Source: Opitutia bacterium
Lineage (GTDB): Bacteria > Verrucomicrobiota > Verrucomicrobiia > Opitutales > Opitutaceae
Length of the DNA: 64,000 nucleotides
Assembly: GCA_016217545.1 (NCBI GenBank)
Contig: JACRHT010000016.1
Location: forward strand, 186,001-250,000
Direction of reading: 5' to 3'
The position numbers and the translations under genes are program-made. Shown one piece after another: positions 26,339 through 36,647 of the stretch. The notes under the pieces are model-generated. The model worked only from the letters and a program-made list of their open reading frames with translations, was not told the origin of the DNA and ran no database searches. Each line of letters starts with the position of its first letter. Within the stretch, counting starts at the first letter, position 1.

Positions 26339-27538
26339 CTAGCCGCGCTCGCCGCCGAGCTGGTGGCCGCGCTGCACGGTGGGCTTTTTGCCGGTGTTCA
26401 TCTTGTCCAGCACCGCGGCGAGCCGGCGCTTCTTTTCGTCGGCTTGGGCGAACATCTCGAGTTGCGTCGCCGGCTCCTCGATGCCGGAAAAGCGCACGCT
26501 CACCAGTCGCAGCGGGCGTCGCTTGGTCCACGCCGCTTTGAGCAACGGGCCGACGAGCGGATAAAACGGCGCCTCGAGATCCGTGGCGTCGGGCAAACTG
26601 CGGCCGCAGGAACTGTCCTCCATTCCCGGATAGCGGACCTTCACCGTGAGCGTGCGCGCGCGCTTCCCGTCGCTGCGCACGGACGGCATGAGGTCGTCGA
26701 TCATGCGCTTGGCGATGCGTTCGATCTCGGCGAAATCCCAGATGTCCTCGCCGAAGGTCTCCTGCTGCGAATACGACTTCGCGTCCTCGTGGTCGACGTG
26801 CACGACACGGTCGTCCTCGCCGCGGGCCATGCGCGCCACCTCATCCGCGAAGTTCCCGAAGGCTTCCTCCCTCCCCCGCTCGTCCAACGCCACGATGTCG
26901 CGCACGAGCTTGATCCCGGCGGCCTTCAAGCGCTCCTCCGTCTTCTTGCCGATGCCCGGCAGCACGCCCACCGAGAGCGGCGCGAGGAACTCCGCCTCCT
27001 GCCCCGGCGGCACGACGGTGAAGCCGCGTGGCTTGCGCGCCTTGCTGGCGATGGCGGCGACGAGCTTGTTCGACGCGATGCCGAATGAGGTCGGAATCTG
27101 CAAATCGTCACCGATGCGCTTTTGCAGCGCGCGGACGCGCGTCTCGATTTCGGCGGCGGTCTTGAACCCGCACATGGCCAGGTCGAGGTAGCCCTCGTCG
27201 ATCGAGTTGCGTTGCACTACCGGCGTGAGCGTCTCGCAGAGGTCGAACATCTGCCGCGACACCTTGCCGTAGAGCCCCGCGGTGTGGGGCAGCATGATGA
27301 GGTCGGGGCAGACCCGCAGCGCGAGCTTGGTCGGCATCGGCGTGTAGACGCCGGCCGCCCGCGCCTCGTAGCTCGCCGAGGAAATGATGCCGCGCTCGCG
27401 TCCGCCCACCGCCGTCTTCTTGCCGCGCAACTCCGGACGCAGCGCGAGCTCGCACGACACGAAGAACGCATCGGCATCGAGGTGCACGATCATCGGCAGG
27501 GCCGGCTTCGTCGGGCGGTTCGGCGGGTCACTGGGCAC
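26339..27538 (-). CDS. dinB: DNA polymerase IV (Y-family)
   Basis: This 399-residue polymerase has the catalytic motifs HLDADAFFVSCE and SIDEGYLDL, the helix-hairpin-helix VLPGIGKKTEERL, and a little-finger domain. It performs error-prone translesion synthesis. A GTG start at 27538 gives a 15-residue extension (MPSDPPNRP...); the ATG at 27493 (MIVHLDADAFF) is an equally plausible start by family comparison. No clear SOS box was found upstream. A beta-clamp motif LEMF is near the C-terminus. Confidence 0.94.
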   Translation of the reverse strand: MPSDPPNRPTKPALPMIVHLDADAFFVSCELALRPELRGKKTAVGGRERGIISSASYEARAAGVYTPMPTKLALRVCPDLIMLPHTAGLYGKVSRQMFDLCETLTPVVQRNSIDEGYLDLAMCGFKTAAEIETRVRALQKRIGDDLQIPTSFGIASNKLVAAIASKARKPRGFTVVPPGQEAEFLAPLSVGVLPGIGKKTEERLKAAGIKLVRDIVALDERGREEAFGNFADEVARMARGEDDRVVHVDHEDAKSYSQQETFGEDIWDFAEIERIAKRMIDDLMPSVRSDGKRARTLTVKVRYPGMEDSSCGRSLPDATDLEAPFYPLVGPLLKAAWTKRRPLRLVSVRFSGIEEPATQLEMFAQADEKKRRLAAVLDKMNTGKKPTVQRGHQLGGERG

Positions 27539-27585
27539 GGCGCCAGTCTTCGCGGGAATTTGCTCCGCGCAACTCCGCGTCGTGC

Positions 27586-27616
27586 AAAAAAACGCCCGCG
27601 TCGAAAAACGCGGGCG
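27586..27616 (-). terminator. Rho-independent terminator after the DUF4252-type pair
   Basis: The stem CGCCCGCGT/ACGCGGGCG with a 6-base loop is followed on the minus strand by seven T residues. A second stem, GGCGGGG/CCCCGCC at 27638-27653, precedes it. It lies between the 27658 stop and the dinB start. Confidence 0.88.
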
Positions 27617-27657
27617 GGAATCAGTTCACTCATCCGTGGCGGGGCACCCCGCCGCGC

Positions 27658-28287
27658 TCAGAGGAGCTTCTGGTGCCGGGACGCAATCTTTTTGACCTGC
27701 TCCGGGGTGTGGCGCTCCACCAATTCGCCCAGAGTCTCCGGGTCGACCGTCGTGGAAACGACGACCAGTTCGCGGCGGTTGACGACTGCGATGCAGATGT
27801 CGATCGGCTCGTCCTCATCGAGATCATCGGGCGTGTAGACGAGGACCGCCTCGGCTTCGCCGCGGTCAGAGACGCCCACCAAGCGGGTCCAGCCGCGCTT
27901 TTTCATCGCGAGGTCGGTGTCCACGAAAAGCTTCTCGCGCGACCACTCGCCGTTCTGATCCCGGCGTTCGTAGACGCCGACGCTGGCGTGCTTGACCGCG
28001 GCGAGCGCGAGGCGCGCGTCGACGATCTCGGGCTTTTGCACGAAGAGCAGCCCGCCGCGCACGGCGCCGAGCGTGAGACGCCCGACGCTGCACTGGACTT
28101 TCGTGTGCCAGTCCGCGTTGGTGGACTTCATCACTTGGCGGCGCAGGGCCGCGGCGTCGCTGTCGAGGGTGATGTAACTCGCCACCGCGACCGCCATGAT
28201 CACGAACGGCGCGAGGCAGATGCCGAGCACCCAAGGCCAGATGCGGCGGCGGGGTGCGGCGGGAGTTTGCGGAGTCGTCGGATTCAT
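27658..28287 (-). CDS. Membrane-anchored DUF4252-like protein
   Basis: This 209-residue protein has a short Pro-rich cytosolic start, a transmembrane helix around 16-40 (IWPWVLGICLAPFVIMAVAVAS) and an exported domain. The domain resembles that of the adjacent DUF4252 protein: a KRGWTRLV segment, an AVLVYT strand, then ELVVVSTTVDPETLGEL, paralleling KAGWHRMI, VAIFAK and AVFVNIVGSINADKIG next door. The homology is my inference from this pattern. It lies 43 bases downstream of its neighbour. No function is known. Confidence 0.72.
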   Translation of the reverse strand: MNPTTPQTPAAPRRRIWPWVLGICLAPFVIMAVAVASYITLDSDAAALRRQVMKSTNADWHTKVQCSVGRLTLGAVRGGLLFVQKPEIVDARLALAAVKHASVGVYERRDQNGEWSREKLFVDTDLAMKKRGWTRLVGVSDRGEAEAVLVYTPDDLDEDEPIDICIAVVNRRELVVVSTTVDPETLGELVERHTPEQVKKIASRHQKLL

Positions 28288-28330
28288 GGGCGGAGAGTCA
28301 ACGGTGGCGTGGTTGCGGGACCGCGGGCGA

Positions 28331-28906
28331 TCAGGCCTTCGCCTTCAGCTTCGCGTTCATCTTCACGTGACGAAGGGGCTCGATGTCGTATTTCTCCGCC
28401 AGCGCGCCGATCTTGTCGGCGTTGATGCTGCCGACGATGTTCACGAAGACGGCTTCGCCCTTGTGATCGATCACGGTGACGACGAGGCCTTCGATGACGT
28501 CCTCGCCCTTCATCTTGGCGAAGATGGCGACGTCGTCGCCCTTGTTCTGCTCGCGCACGGTGATCATGCGGTGCCAGCCGGCTTTCTCGAGCTTGGCGCG
28601 AACCGCCTCGATCTTCTCGACGTTGGCGGCGCGGTTCGCGTCGTCGAGACCGACGACATTGACGCGGATGCGTTGGATGTCGCCGACAATGTCGGCGGCG
28701 TCGGCATCCTGGTGCTTGGCGATGCGGGCGGCGAACTTGAGCATCGCGGGAGAGAGGTTGACCTCGACGAACTGTCCCTTGGCGGACGGGAGGAGTTGGC
28801 CGATGTCGACGAAACCGGATTCTTCATCCGCCGCGAAAGCAGCGGTGGCAGTGAGCGCCAGAGAAACAGTGGCGGCAGTGAGGAGGGAGCGGAGCGAGGA
28901 TTTCAT
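28331..28906 (-). CDS. Exported DUF4252 protein
   Basis: This 191-residue protein has a Sec signal peptide (MKSSLRSLLTAATVSLALTA, cleavage near AFA) and a single DUF4252-type domain with EVNLSPAMLKFAA, LEKAGWHRMITVRE and VFVNIVGSINADKIG. The family is found in Bacteroidetes, Acidobacteria and Verrucomicrobia, without a defined role. The ATG after the signal-peptide-compatible start is preferred to an upstream TTG. It is first in a two-gene unit with the membrane-anchored relative downstream. Confidence 0.82.
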   Translation of the reverse strand: MKSSLRSLLTAATVSLALTATAAFAADEESGFVDIGQLLPSAKGQFVEVNLSPAMLKFAARIAKHQDADAADIVGDIQRIRVNVVGLDDANRAANVEKIEAVRAKLEKAGWHRMITVREQNKGDDVAIFAKMKGEDVIEGLVVTVIDHKGEAVFVNIVGSINADKIGALAEKYDIEPLRHVKMNAKLKAKA

Positions 28907-29153
28907 GGGAGGTTCTTTGGGAGGGTTGGTGGCCGGATGGTTCCAACACCCCGCAGTCCGCGCGGAAGTTGCGGAAAGATTTCTCGGAAGCAAAAACGCG
29001 GCTCCGCACGAGAGGCGCCTGCCGACTCGGGCGGCGAAACGCGCAGCGTCGTAGGCGACGATCTTGGCCGCACACTCGCGGCCCGAGGCGGCACACCTGG
29101 CGCGGTGTTGCGCCCCGTTGCGAATGAGAAGCCGCGCGGCCGTCAGAGCGCGG

Positions 29154-32012
29154 CTACTTCGCCGCCCGCCAGGTGCGCAGCGCCTCGCCGGTGAGCGAGC
29201 GCGGCTCCTTTTCGATGCCGCCGCGCGCGCCGGCGTAGACGATTTCGCCGCCCTCAGGACCGCCGCCGGGGCCGAGATCGATGAGCCAGTCCGCGAGGTG
29301 AATCACGTCGAGGTTGTGCTCGATGATGACGATGGTGTTGCCGGCGTCGCGCAGCTTGAAGAGCAAGTCCATCAGCCGCTGGATGTCGGTCCAGTGCAGG
29401 CCGGTCGTGGGCTCGTCGAGGATGTAGAGCGTGCGGCCCTGCTCGCGTTTGCTCAGCTCGAGGGAGAGTTTGATGCGCTGCGCTTCGCCACCGCTGAGCG
29501 TCGTGGCGGACTGCCCGAGCTGGAGGTAGCCGAGGCCGACGGCGTCGAGCGTCGCGAGCTTTTCGGAGATGCGCGGAATCGCGCGGAACAGCTCCATCGC
29601 CTCGCGCACGGTGAGATCGAGGACGTCGGCGATGTTCTTGCCGTGATAGCGCACTTCGAGCGTCTCGCGGTTGAAGCGCCGGCCGTCGCAACTCGGGCAC
29701 GGCGCAAACGCATCCGCCATGAATTGCATGTCGAGACGGATAACGCCGTCGCCCTGGCAGCGTTCGCAGCGGCCGCCGCGGACGTTGAACGAAAAACGGC
29801 TGGCCTTGTAGCCGCGGACCTTGGCGAGCGGGATCTGCGCGAAGAGATCGCGCAACAAATCGAGCAGGCCGACGTAGCTGGCGGGATTGGAGCGCGGGCT
29901 GCGACCGATCGGTTCTTGGTCAACCTGCACGGTCTTCTCGAAGTGCTCGAGGCCGGCGAGGCCCTTGTGTTTACCGGGCAGTGTCTTCGCGCCGTTCAGC
30001 TTGCGCGCGGTCACGGCGGCGAGGATGTCGTTCACGAGCGAGCTCTTGCCGGAACCGGAAACGCCCGTGACGCACGTGAGCAAGCCGACCGGGAACGCGG
30101 CATCGACGTTCTTCAGGTTGTGCTCCGACGCGCCGCGCACGGTGAGCCAGCGGCCGTCGGGCGCGAGCGTCTTGGCATCCTTCGCGACGCCCATCTTGCG
30201 TGCGAGATACGGGCCGGTGCGCGAGGCCGACGCGGGCAGCCGCGCGCATTCGGCGGGCGTGCCTTGAAAAAGAATTTCGCCGCCTTCGCGGCCCGCGCCG
30301 GGTCCGAGTTCGATGAGCTGGTCGGCGATGCGCATCGTGTCTTCGTCGTGCTCGACGACGACGACCGTGTTGCCGCGATCGCGAAGGTCGCGCAGCGTGG
30401 CGAGGAGTTTCTGGTTGTCGCGCGCGTGCAGCCCGATGCTCGGCTCGTCGAGGACGTAGATGACGCCAACGAGGCCCATGCCGAGCTGCGTGGCGAGGCG
30501 CACGCGCTGGGATTCGCCGCCGGAGAGCGTGCTGTATTCGCGATCGAGCGTGAGATAGCCGAGGCCGGTTTCCTGGAGGAAATGCAGACGCTGCTCGACG
30601 CCCTCAATGACTTCGGCGACGGCGCCCGCCTCGGTCGCGCCGAGTTGCGCTGGCACGGCGCGCAGGAAGGCGAGCGCGTGATTGATGTCCATCGCGCTGA
30701 ACTCCGGATACGCCACGCCCGCCAGTCGCACGGCGGCACTGCGCGGGTTGAGTCGGGCGCCGTGGCACATCGGACACTCGCCGCTGACCATGAACGTCGT
30801 GAGCCGCGCGCGGAAGCCGTCGCTGTCCGTCTCGCGAAAGCTTTCCATCAGGTCCGCGACGACGCCGGGAAACGGCATCGCCTTCGCCTCGCGCATGCGC
30901 CGGAGCTTGAAGCTGAAGAGCCGCTCCCCCGCCCCGTGCAAAATCAGGTCGCGCGTCTCCTCATGGAGTTTTTTCCACGGCACGTCCGGATCGAACGGCA
31001 ACTGCTCGGCGAGCTGCTTCAGCAGGGCGTTGTGTTTGATGATGAGATTTTTTCCGCCGATGCGCCACGGCTTGATCGCGCCTTCGCGCACGGACTTCTC
31101 CGGGTCGGGAATGACGAGCTCGTCGCTGAACGTGAGCTGGCGGCCGATGCCGCCGCAATCGGGGCACGCGCCTTCCTTGTTGTTGAACGAGAAATGGCGC
31201 GGCGTGAGCGGCTCGAAGACGTCGCCGCAGACTTCGCACGCGAGATTCTGGCTGAGCGGAATTTCGCGCCACGGCGCGTCGGCGGATTTCTGCACGAGCA
31301 CGAGCGCGCGGCTTTGGCCCTCACGGAAGGCGAGTTCGAGCGAGTCGGCGACGCGGCTGCGCTGGTCGGCGTTGAGCACGATGCGATCGAGGACGACCTC
31401 GACCGTGATTTCGGCGGCGCCCGTCGGAATGAGCTTCGTTTCCTCGAGCGACTTGACCTCGCCGCCGATGCGCACGCGCTGGAAACCGCGCTGGCGGAGA
31501 CGGGGCAGTTCGTCGCGCAACACGGCCGGCTTCGCCTTCATGAACGGCGCGAGGATGAGCGCGCGTTCGGCAGGGGCGTCGCGAAACAGCTGGTCGATGC
31601 AGTCGTCGAGCGAGCGCTTCACGACGCGGCCGCCGTCCTTCGGGCAGCGTTGCTCGCCGCAGAGCGACCAGAGCAGGCGCGCGTAGTCGGCGACTTCGGT
31701 CACCGTGGCCACCGTGCTGCGCGGTGAGCCGGTGCCGGTGCGCTGCTCGATCGCGAGCACCGGCGAAAGGCCGTGGATGAAGTCGACGTCGGGTTTCTTG
31801 AGTTGCTCGAGAATCTGCCGCGCCTGCGCCGAGAGGCTCTCCATGTATTTCCGGTAGCCCTCGGCGTAGAGCGTATCGAACGCCAGCGAGCTCTTCCCGG
31901 AACCGCTCGGGCCGGTCACGACCACCAACTTGCCGCGCGGGATGCGCAGCTCGAGATTCCGGAGATTGTGTTCCCGGGCTCCCTTGATGTGAATATGCGC
32001 AGCGGCGTCCAT
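29154..32012 (-). CDS. uvrA: Excinuclease ABC subunit A
   Basis: This 952-residue tandem ABC ATPase has two Walker A loops (GPSGSGKSS at 34-42 and GVSGSGKSS near 654), two signature motifs ([24 protein letters not shown]) and zinc-finger cysteine pairs (CEVCG...CPDCG, CERCQ...CPSC). UvrA recognises lesions and loads UvrB in nucleotide excision repair. A stem AGCCGCGC/GCGCGGCT straddles the stop codon. Upstream, about 200 bases separate it from the divergent DUF1302 gene. Confidence 0.98.
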   Translation of the reverse strand: MDAAAHIHIKGAREHNLRNLELRIPRGKLVVVTGPSGSGKSSLAFDTLYAEGYRKYMESLSAQARQILEQLKKPDVDFIHGLSPVLAIEQRTGTGSPRSTVATVTEVADYARLLWSLCGEQRCPKDGGRVVKRSLDDCIDQLFRDAPAERALILAPFMKAKPAVLRDELPRLRQRGFQRVRIGGEVKSLEETKLIPTGAAEITVEVVLDRIVLNADQRSRVADSLELAFREGQSRALVLVQKSADAPWREIPLSQNLACEVCGDVFEPLTPRHFSFNNKEGACPDCGGIGRQLTFSDELVIPDPEKSVREGAIKPWRIGGKNLIIKHNALLKQLAEQLPFDPDVPWKKLHEETRDLILHGAGERLFSFKLRRMREAKAMPFPGVVADLMESFRETDSDGFRARLTTFMVSGECPMCHGARLNPRSAAVRLAGVAYPEFSAMDINHALAFLRAVPAQLGATEAGAVAEVIEGVEQRLHFLQETGLGYLTLDREYSTLSGGESQRVRLATQLGMGLVGVIYVLDEPSIGLHARDNQKLLATLRDLRDRGNTVVVVEHDEDTMRIADQLIELGPGAGREGGEILFQGTPAECARLPASASRTGPYLARKMGVAKDAKTLAPDGRWLTVRGASEHNLKNVDAAFPVGLLTCVTGVSGSGKSSLVNDILAAVTARKLNGAKTLPGKHKGLAGLEHFEKTVQVDQEPIGRSPRSNPASYVGLLDLLRDLFAQIPLAKVRGYKASRFSFNVRGGRCERCQGDGVIRLDMQFMADAFAPCPSCDGRRFNRETLEVRYHGKNIADVLDLTVREAMELFRAIPRISEKLATLDAVGLGYLQLGQSATTLSGGEAQRIKLSLELSKREQGRTLYILDEPTTGLHWTDIQRLMDLLFKLRDAGNTIVIIEHNLDVIHLADWLIDLGPGGGPEGGEIVYAGARGGIEKEPRSLTGEALRTWRAAK

Positions 32013-32210
32013 GGCGATGGCTCACCGTTGCCGATTCGGACGGGAGGTCAAAACGCTTATGGCGAAACCAACCCCCTGCACCATCGTGGATTAAGTCTTG
32101 AAGTCATAAACGAAACGCCGCTTCATCCGCGCCAATGAGCCCGGTCTCCGGCTCCTCGTTTCACCCTAACCACCCCGCCCGCTCCGCTTGAGCGGCAGTG
32201 TTTACCCGCT

Positions 32211-34205
32211 ATGAACCCAAGCAAACCCATGCATCGTCGTCTGCGCACGCAGGCGATCGCCGCGTTAACCGCCGCCCTCTGCCTGACGCCCGCCGTGCGC
32301 GCCGTCGTGCTGCAGTTCGGCGAAGTCAAAGGCCACTTCGATACGACGTTGTCGTTTGGCGGCCTCTATCGACTCAACGCGCCCAGCCCCGAACTCTACG
32401 GCCTCACCAACTCCTTCAACGGCGTCGCCGGCAAGCAGCGCTCCGTCAACGCCGATGACGGCAACCTCAACTACGACCAAGGTTTCGCCTCGGCCCTCCT
32501 CAAGGCCAGCCACGATCTCGAACTGAACTACAAGAACTCGGGCCTCTTCGTCCGTGGCTTCTACTTCAACGATTTCGTCAACTCCAACGGCACGCGCAAG
32601 AAGGCGGCGCTCTCCGACGAGGCCCAGCGCATCGTCGGCAAAGGCGGCGAACTCCTCGACGCCTATGTCTATTTCAAGCCCACACTCGGCAACATGCCGG
32701 CGCGCTTCGCCATCGGCAAACAGGTCCTCAGCTGGGGTGAAAGCACGTTCATCCCGAACGGCATCAACTCGGTCAACCCGATCGACGTCGCCAAGCTGCG
32801 CACTCCCGGCTCCGAGCTGAAGGAAGCGCTCCGCCCGCTCAACATGGTGTCTGCCTCCCTCGGCATCACCGACAAGCTCACCGCCGAAGCGTTCTACCTC
32901 CTCGACTGGGAACGCACCCGCGTCGATCCCCCGGGCACCTATTTCTCGACCAACGACTTCGTCGCCAAGGGCGGCAAGAAGGTCTACCTCGGCTTCGGCG
33001 GCATCAATGACGGCTCCGCCCTCGGCGCCATCATGCGCGGCACCGACAACGAACCGGGCAACTCCGGTCAGTGGGGCATCGCGTTCCGCTACCTCGCCGA
33101 GAACCTCAACAACACCGAGTTCGGCGTCTACTACATGAACTACCACAGCCGTCTCCCGGTCATCTCGGCGCGCACGCCGCTGGTTCCCGTGAACGGCGCC
33201 AAGGCCGCCGCCGACTCCGGCGCGCTCCTGCAAGCCAACACCGCGTTCATGACCGGCCTCGCCACCGCGCTCGGCACCGCCGACCCCGCGGTCATCGGCA
33301 ACGCGCTGACCACGCTCATCGGCGCCACGCTCACCGGCGTGCCTGCCGCCGCTCTCCCCGCGCCGCTCCAGCCGTTCTACGCCACGGTCGGCGGCGTCAC
33401 CAGCCAGCTCGCCACGCGCGAACTCCTCACCGCCGCCGCCACGGGCAACTACGTCATCGAGTTCCCCGAGGACATCCATCTGTGGGGTGCCAGCTTCAAC
33501 ACCAACATCGCCGGCGTCGCGCTCCAGGGTGAAATCAGCTACCGCAACAACCAGCCGTTCCAAGTGGACGACGTCGAACTGCTGTTCGCCTCGCTCTCGC
33601 CGCTCAGCTCTCGTTTCGCAGCCAACAACCAGATCGGCACCTTCGGCCTCAACACCTACGTCCCCGGCTATCGCCGCCACAAGGTCTGGACCGGCCAGAT
33701 GACCGCCACGAAAGTCGCGCGCGGCATCTTCGGCGCCGACCAGACGACACTCATCGCCGAAGTCGGCTACGTGAACGCCGACATCCCGAATCCCGGCAAG
33801 CTCCGCTACGACGGCCCCGGCACCTTCGTCGGCGGCGACGTCATCTACATGACCGCCTCCGGCAACAACACCTCGGGCGCGCAACCCGCCTCCGAGCCCG
33901 CCAGCGCCTTCGCCACCAAGTTCTCGTGGGGCTACCAGCTGGTCGGCCGCCTCGACTACAACAACGCGTTCAATGGCGTGAACGTCTCCCCGCTCGTGCT
34001 CTTCTCGCACGACGTCACCGGCAACACGCCGCTTCCGATGGGCAACTTCCGCGAAGGCCGCAAGACCGTCACCGCCGGAGCCGACTTCAGCTTCCAGAAC
34101 GCCTGGGCGCTCGAGCTCCGCTACGTGAACTTCTTCGGCGCCGGCCGCTACAACCTCCTCGGCGACCGCGACTACGTCTCCGCCACCCTCAAGTATTCGT
34201 TCTAA
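32211..34205 (+). CDS. DUF1302 outer-membrane barrel protein
   Basis: This 664-residue protein has a signal peptide (RRLRTQAIAALTAALCLTPAVRA) and a beta-strand-rich body typical of DUF1302: FDTTLSFGGLYRL, FVRGFYFNDF, AIGKQVLSWGE, a C-terminal strand ending in Phe (SATLKYSF). This indicates an outer-membrane barrel. DUF1302 proteins are co-encoded with DUF1329 proteins, often near lipid or steroid metabolism genes in Proteobacteria. It starts a four-gene cassette and ends 19 bases before the DUF1329 gene. The transported compound is unknown. Confidence 0.88.
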   Translation: MNPSKPMHRRLRTQAIAALTAALCLTPAVRAVVLQFGEVKGHFDTTLSFGGLYRLNAPSPELYGLTNSFNGVAGKQRSVNADDGNLNYDQGFASALLKASHDLELNYKNSGLFVRGFYFNDFVNSNGTRKKAALSDEAQRIVGKGGELLDAYVYFKPTLGNMPARFAIGKQVLSWGESTFIPNGINSVNPIDVAKLRTPGSELKEALRPLNMVSASLGITDKLTAEAFYLLDWERTRVDPPGTYFSTNDFVAKGGKKVYLGFGGINDGSALGAIMRGTDNEPGNSGQWGIAFRYLAENLNNTEFGVYYMNYHSRLPVISARTPLVPVNGAKAAADSGALLQANTAFMTGLATALGTADPAVIGNALTTLIGATLTGVPAAALPAPLQPFYATVGGVTSQLATRELLTAAATGNYVIEFPEDIHLWGASFNTNIAGVALQGEISYRNNQPFQVDDVELLFASLSPLSSRFAANNQIGTFGLNTYVPGYRRHKVWTGQMTATKVARGIFGADQTTLIAEVGYVNADIPNPGKLRYDGPGTFVGGDVIYMTASGNNTSGAQPASEPASAFATKFSWGYQLVGRLDYNNAFNGVNVSPLVLFSHDVTGNTPLPMGNFREGRKTVTAGADFSFQNAWALELRYVNFFGAGRYNLLGDRDYVSATLKYSF

Positions 34206-34224
34206 CCCCGCGCCCCACGTCACC

Positions 34225-35592
34225 ATGAAGACCAAGATCACACTCTCTGTCCTCACCTGTCTGGGCGCCATTGCCGCCCAAGCAGCCCTCTCCCAAGCCG
34301 ACGCCGATCGCCTCGGCGCCGACCTGACGCCGCTCGGCGGCGAGAAGGCCGGCAATGCCGATGGCTCGATCCCCGCTTGGGACGGCGGCATCACCGCCGG
34401 CCCCGCAGGCTACAAGCCCGGCATGCATCACCCGGATCCGTTCGCGAGCGAGCAACCGCTCTTCACGATCACCGCGGCGAACGCCGACCAATACGCCGGC
34501 AAGCTCAGCGCCGGTCACCTCGCGCTCCTCAAGGCCTACTCGACCTACAAGATGCCGGTCTACGCCTCGCATCGCACGGCCTCGAATCCGCAGCGCATCT
34601 ACGACGCCACGAAGAAGCACGCCACCACCGCCGCGCTCACCGAGGGCGGCAACGGCATCAGCGGCTCGGTCGTCGGCATTCCCTTCCCGATTCCGCAGAA
34701 CGGCCTCGAGGTGATCTGGAATCACCTCACCCGCTACCGCGGCATCGCCGCCACGCGCTCGATCAGCCAAGCCGCCCCGCAGCGCAACGGCAGCTACACG
34801 CTGGTCGATTTCGACGACGAGTTCTTCTTCAACTACGTCCGCGACGACATCTCCGAGGCCGAACTCGCCAAGCAGCTCACCTCCGACAACGTCCTGATCT
34901 ACTTCAAGCAGGCCGTCACCGCGCCCGCCCGTCTCGCCGGCTCCATTCTGCTCGTGCACGAGACGATGGACCAGGTGAAGGAGAAGCGCCGCGCCTGGCT
35001 CTACAACGCCGGCCAGCGCCGCGTGCGCCTCGCCCCGTCGATCGAATACGACAACCCCGGCACCGCCGCCGACGGCATGCGCACCTCGGACCAGTTCGAC
35101 ATGTTCAACGGCGCTCCCGACCGCTACGAATGGAAGCTCGTCGGCAAAAAGGAAATGTATGTCCCCTACAACTCCTACAAGCTGCACAGCGACTCCGTGA
35201 AGTATGACGAGATCCTGAAGCCCCTGCACATCAACCAGGACCTCACCCGCTACGAACTCCACCGCGTCTGGGTCGTTGACGCGACGCTCAAGGCCGGCAC
35301 CAGCCACGTCTATTCCCGCCGCACGTTCTACGTCGACGAAGACAGCTGGCAGGTCCTCGCCGTCGACCAATACGACGGCCGCGGCCAGCTCTGGCGCGTC
35401 TCCGAGGCGCACTGCATCAACTACTACGATGCCCTCACCTTCTGGAGCACGCTCGAAGTCCACACCGACCTGATCGCCGGCCGCTACCTCGCGATCGGCC
35501 TCGATAATCAGGGCAAGATGTATGACTTCACCCTGAAGCGCACGCCGCAGGACTACACGCCCGCGCGTCTCCGCCAGGAAGGCGTCCGCTAA
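34225..35592 (+). CDS. DUF1329 periplasmic lipid-binding-like protein
   Basis: This 455-residue protein has a signal peptide (MKTKITLSVLTCLGAIAAQA) followed by the DUF1329 hallmarks: LGADLTPLGGEKAGNADGSIPAWDGG, PFPIPQNGLEVIWNHLTRY and the YDQYDGRGQLWR-like strand. DUF1329 proteins are predicted LolA/LolB-like half-barrels that may carry hydrophobic molecules to or from the DUF1302 barrel. It is probably co-transcribed with DUF1302. A terminator stem follows before the YCF48 gene. Confidence 0.9.
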   Translation: MKTKITLSVLTCLGAIAAQAALSQADADRLGADLTPLGGEKAGNADGSIPAWDGGITAGPAGYKPGMHHPDPFASEQPLFTITAANADQYAGKLSAGHLALLKAYSTYKMPVYASHRTASNPQRIYDATKKHATTAALTEGGNGISGSVVGIPFPIPQNGLEVIWNHLTRYRGIAATRSISQAAPQRNGSYTLVDFDDEFFFNYVRDDISEAELAKQLTSDNVLIYFKQAVTAPARLAGSILLVHETMDQVKEKRRAWLYNAGQRRVRLAPSIEYDNPGTAADGMRTSDQFDMFNGAPDRYEWKLVGKKEMYVPYNSYKLHSDSVKYDEILKPLHINQDLTRYELHRVWVVDATLKAGTSHVYSRRTFYVDEDSWQVLAVDQYDGRGQLWRVSEAHCINYYDALTFWSTLEVHTDLIAGRYLAIGLDNQGKMYDFTLKRTPQDYTPARLRQEGVR

Positions 35593-35607
35593 CGCCAAGA
35601 ATTGCGC

Positions 35608-35637
35608 AAGGGCGGCCACGATCCGGGCCGCCCTTTT
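35608..35637 (+). terminator. Stem-loop terminator inside the DUF1302/RND cassette
   Basis: A 10-pair stem AAGGGCGGCC/GGCCGCCCTT with an 8-base loop ends in TTTT. It lies 16 bases after the DUF1329 stop and 37 before the YCF48 start, so it could act as a full terminator or as an attenuator setting lower expression of the YCF48 and RND genes. Confidence 0.85.
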
Positions 35638-35673
35638 GCTTGCCCGCCCCGCCCCACGCAAAATCATCCCCCC

Positions 35674-36645
35674 ATGCCCTCGCCGTTCGCTGTAGCAGCG
35701 GCCGTCTGTGACCGCCGTCCCTTGCGCCTCCTCGTCGCATCGTTGGCACTTCTTGTTGGTCTGCGCGCGAGCGCCCAGGTGACCTCCGAGCCCGCGGCGC
35801 TCGCCGCAAAATCGCTCCTGCTCGACATCACTCGCGCCGGCGACCGCGTGATCGCAGTCGGTGACCGCGGACACGTGCTCCTGTCCGCCGACGACGGCAA
35901 GACCTGGCAACAGAGCATCACTCCGACCCTCGCGATGCTCACCTGCGTCTCCTTCCCCGACGCCGACCACGGCTGGGCCGCAGGCCACGACGGCGTCATC
36001 ATCGCCACCAGCGACGGCGGCAAGACCTGGACGCGTCAGGATCGCGGCCAGGACCTCGAGACCGTGTTCCTCGACATTCTCTTCCTCGACGCCCAACACG
36101 GCTTCGTGGTCGGAGCCTACGGGAAATTTCTCGAAACGATCGATGGCGGCAAAACTTGGACCGCGCGCAAGATTTCGGAGGAAGACGTCCACTTCAACCG
36201 CCTCGCACACGACGGCACCGCAGCGCTCTACCTTGCTGGCGAACAGGGCACCGTCTTGATCTCGCGCGATCTCGGCCAGACTTGGCAGCGTTCGCCGCTC
36301 GACTACGAGGGCTCGCTCTTCGGCGTCCGCCCGCTCACCGGCGGCCTCCTCGTCGCTTACGGACTGCGCGGCCGCATCTTCGTTTCCGCCGACGACGGCG
36401 CCGCCTGGCAGCCGCGCGACAACGATATCAAGACTCTCATCACATGCGGCGCCCGCCTGCGCGAGGGCGTCGTCGTTCTCGCTGGCCAAGGCGGAAACTT
36501 TTTCATCAGCCGTGACGGCTGCCGCTCTTTTCACCACTGGAAACCCGACGATTTCGGGACCAGCGTCGCAGACATCGCGGTCGCGCGCGACGGAGCGCTC
36601 ATCACCGTCGGCGAAGCCGGCGCCATCCGCGTCAACATCCCCTGA
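35674..36645 (+). CDS. YCF48/BNR-repeat exported protein
   Basis: This 323-residue protein has a signal peptide (LLVASLALLVGLRASAQ) and a beta-propeller with recurrent Asp-box motifs: SADDGKTW, SDGGKTW, DGGKTW, RDLGQTW, ADDGAAW. This matches the YCF48/BNR family; the plastid homologue assists photosystem II assembly, but here a periplasmic partner of the RND protein is more likely from context. Its stop is 2 bases before the RND start, so the two are coupled. Confidence 0.9.
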   Translation: MPSPFAVAAAVCDRRPLRLLVASLALLVGLRASAQVTSEPAALAAKSLLLDITRAGDRVIAVGDRGHVLLSADDGKTWQQSITPTLAMLTCVSFPDADHGWAAGHDGVIIATSDGGKTWTRQDRGQDLETVFLDILFLDAQHGFVVGAYGKFLETIDGGKTWTARKISEEDVHFNRLAHDGTAALYLAGEQGTVLISRDLGQTWQRSPLDYEGSLFGVRPLTGGLLVAYGLRGRIFVSADDGAAWQPRDNDIKTLITCGARLREGVVVLAGQGGNFFISRDGCRSFHHWKPDDFGTSVADIAVARDGALITVGEAGAIRVNIP

Positions 36646-36647
36646 CC

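Noticed and set aside
29064-31727. Long open frame antisense to uvrA (887 codons)
   Set aside because: UvrA has full-length conserved motifs on the minus strand. The plus-strand frame shows only Arg/Ala/Glu-rich composition expected from reading high-GC codons backwards.
34189-36537. Long antisense frame across DUF1329 and YCF48 (782 codons)
   Set aside because: It covers two well-recognised genes and a terminator, is very rich in Val/Gly/Glu/Ala, and has no motif. Similar long shadows lie opposite fabV and the DPP-IV gene.
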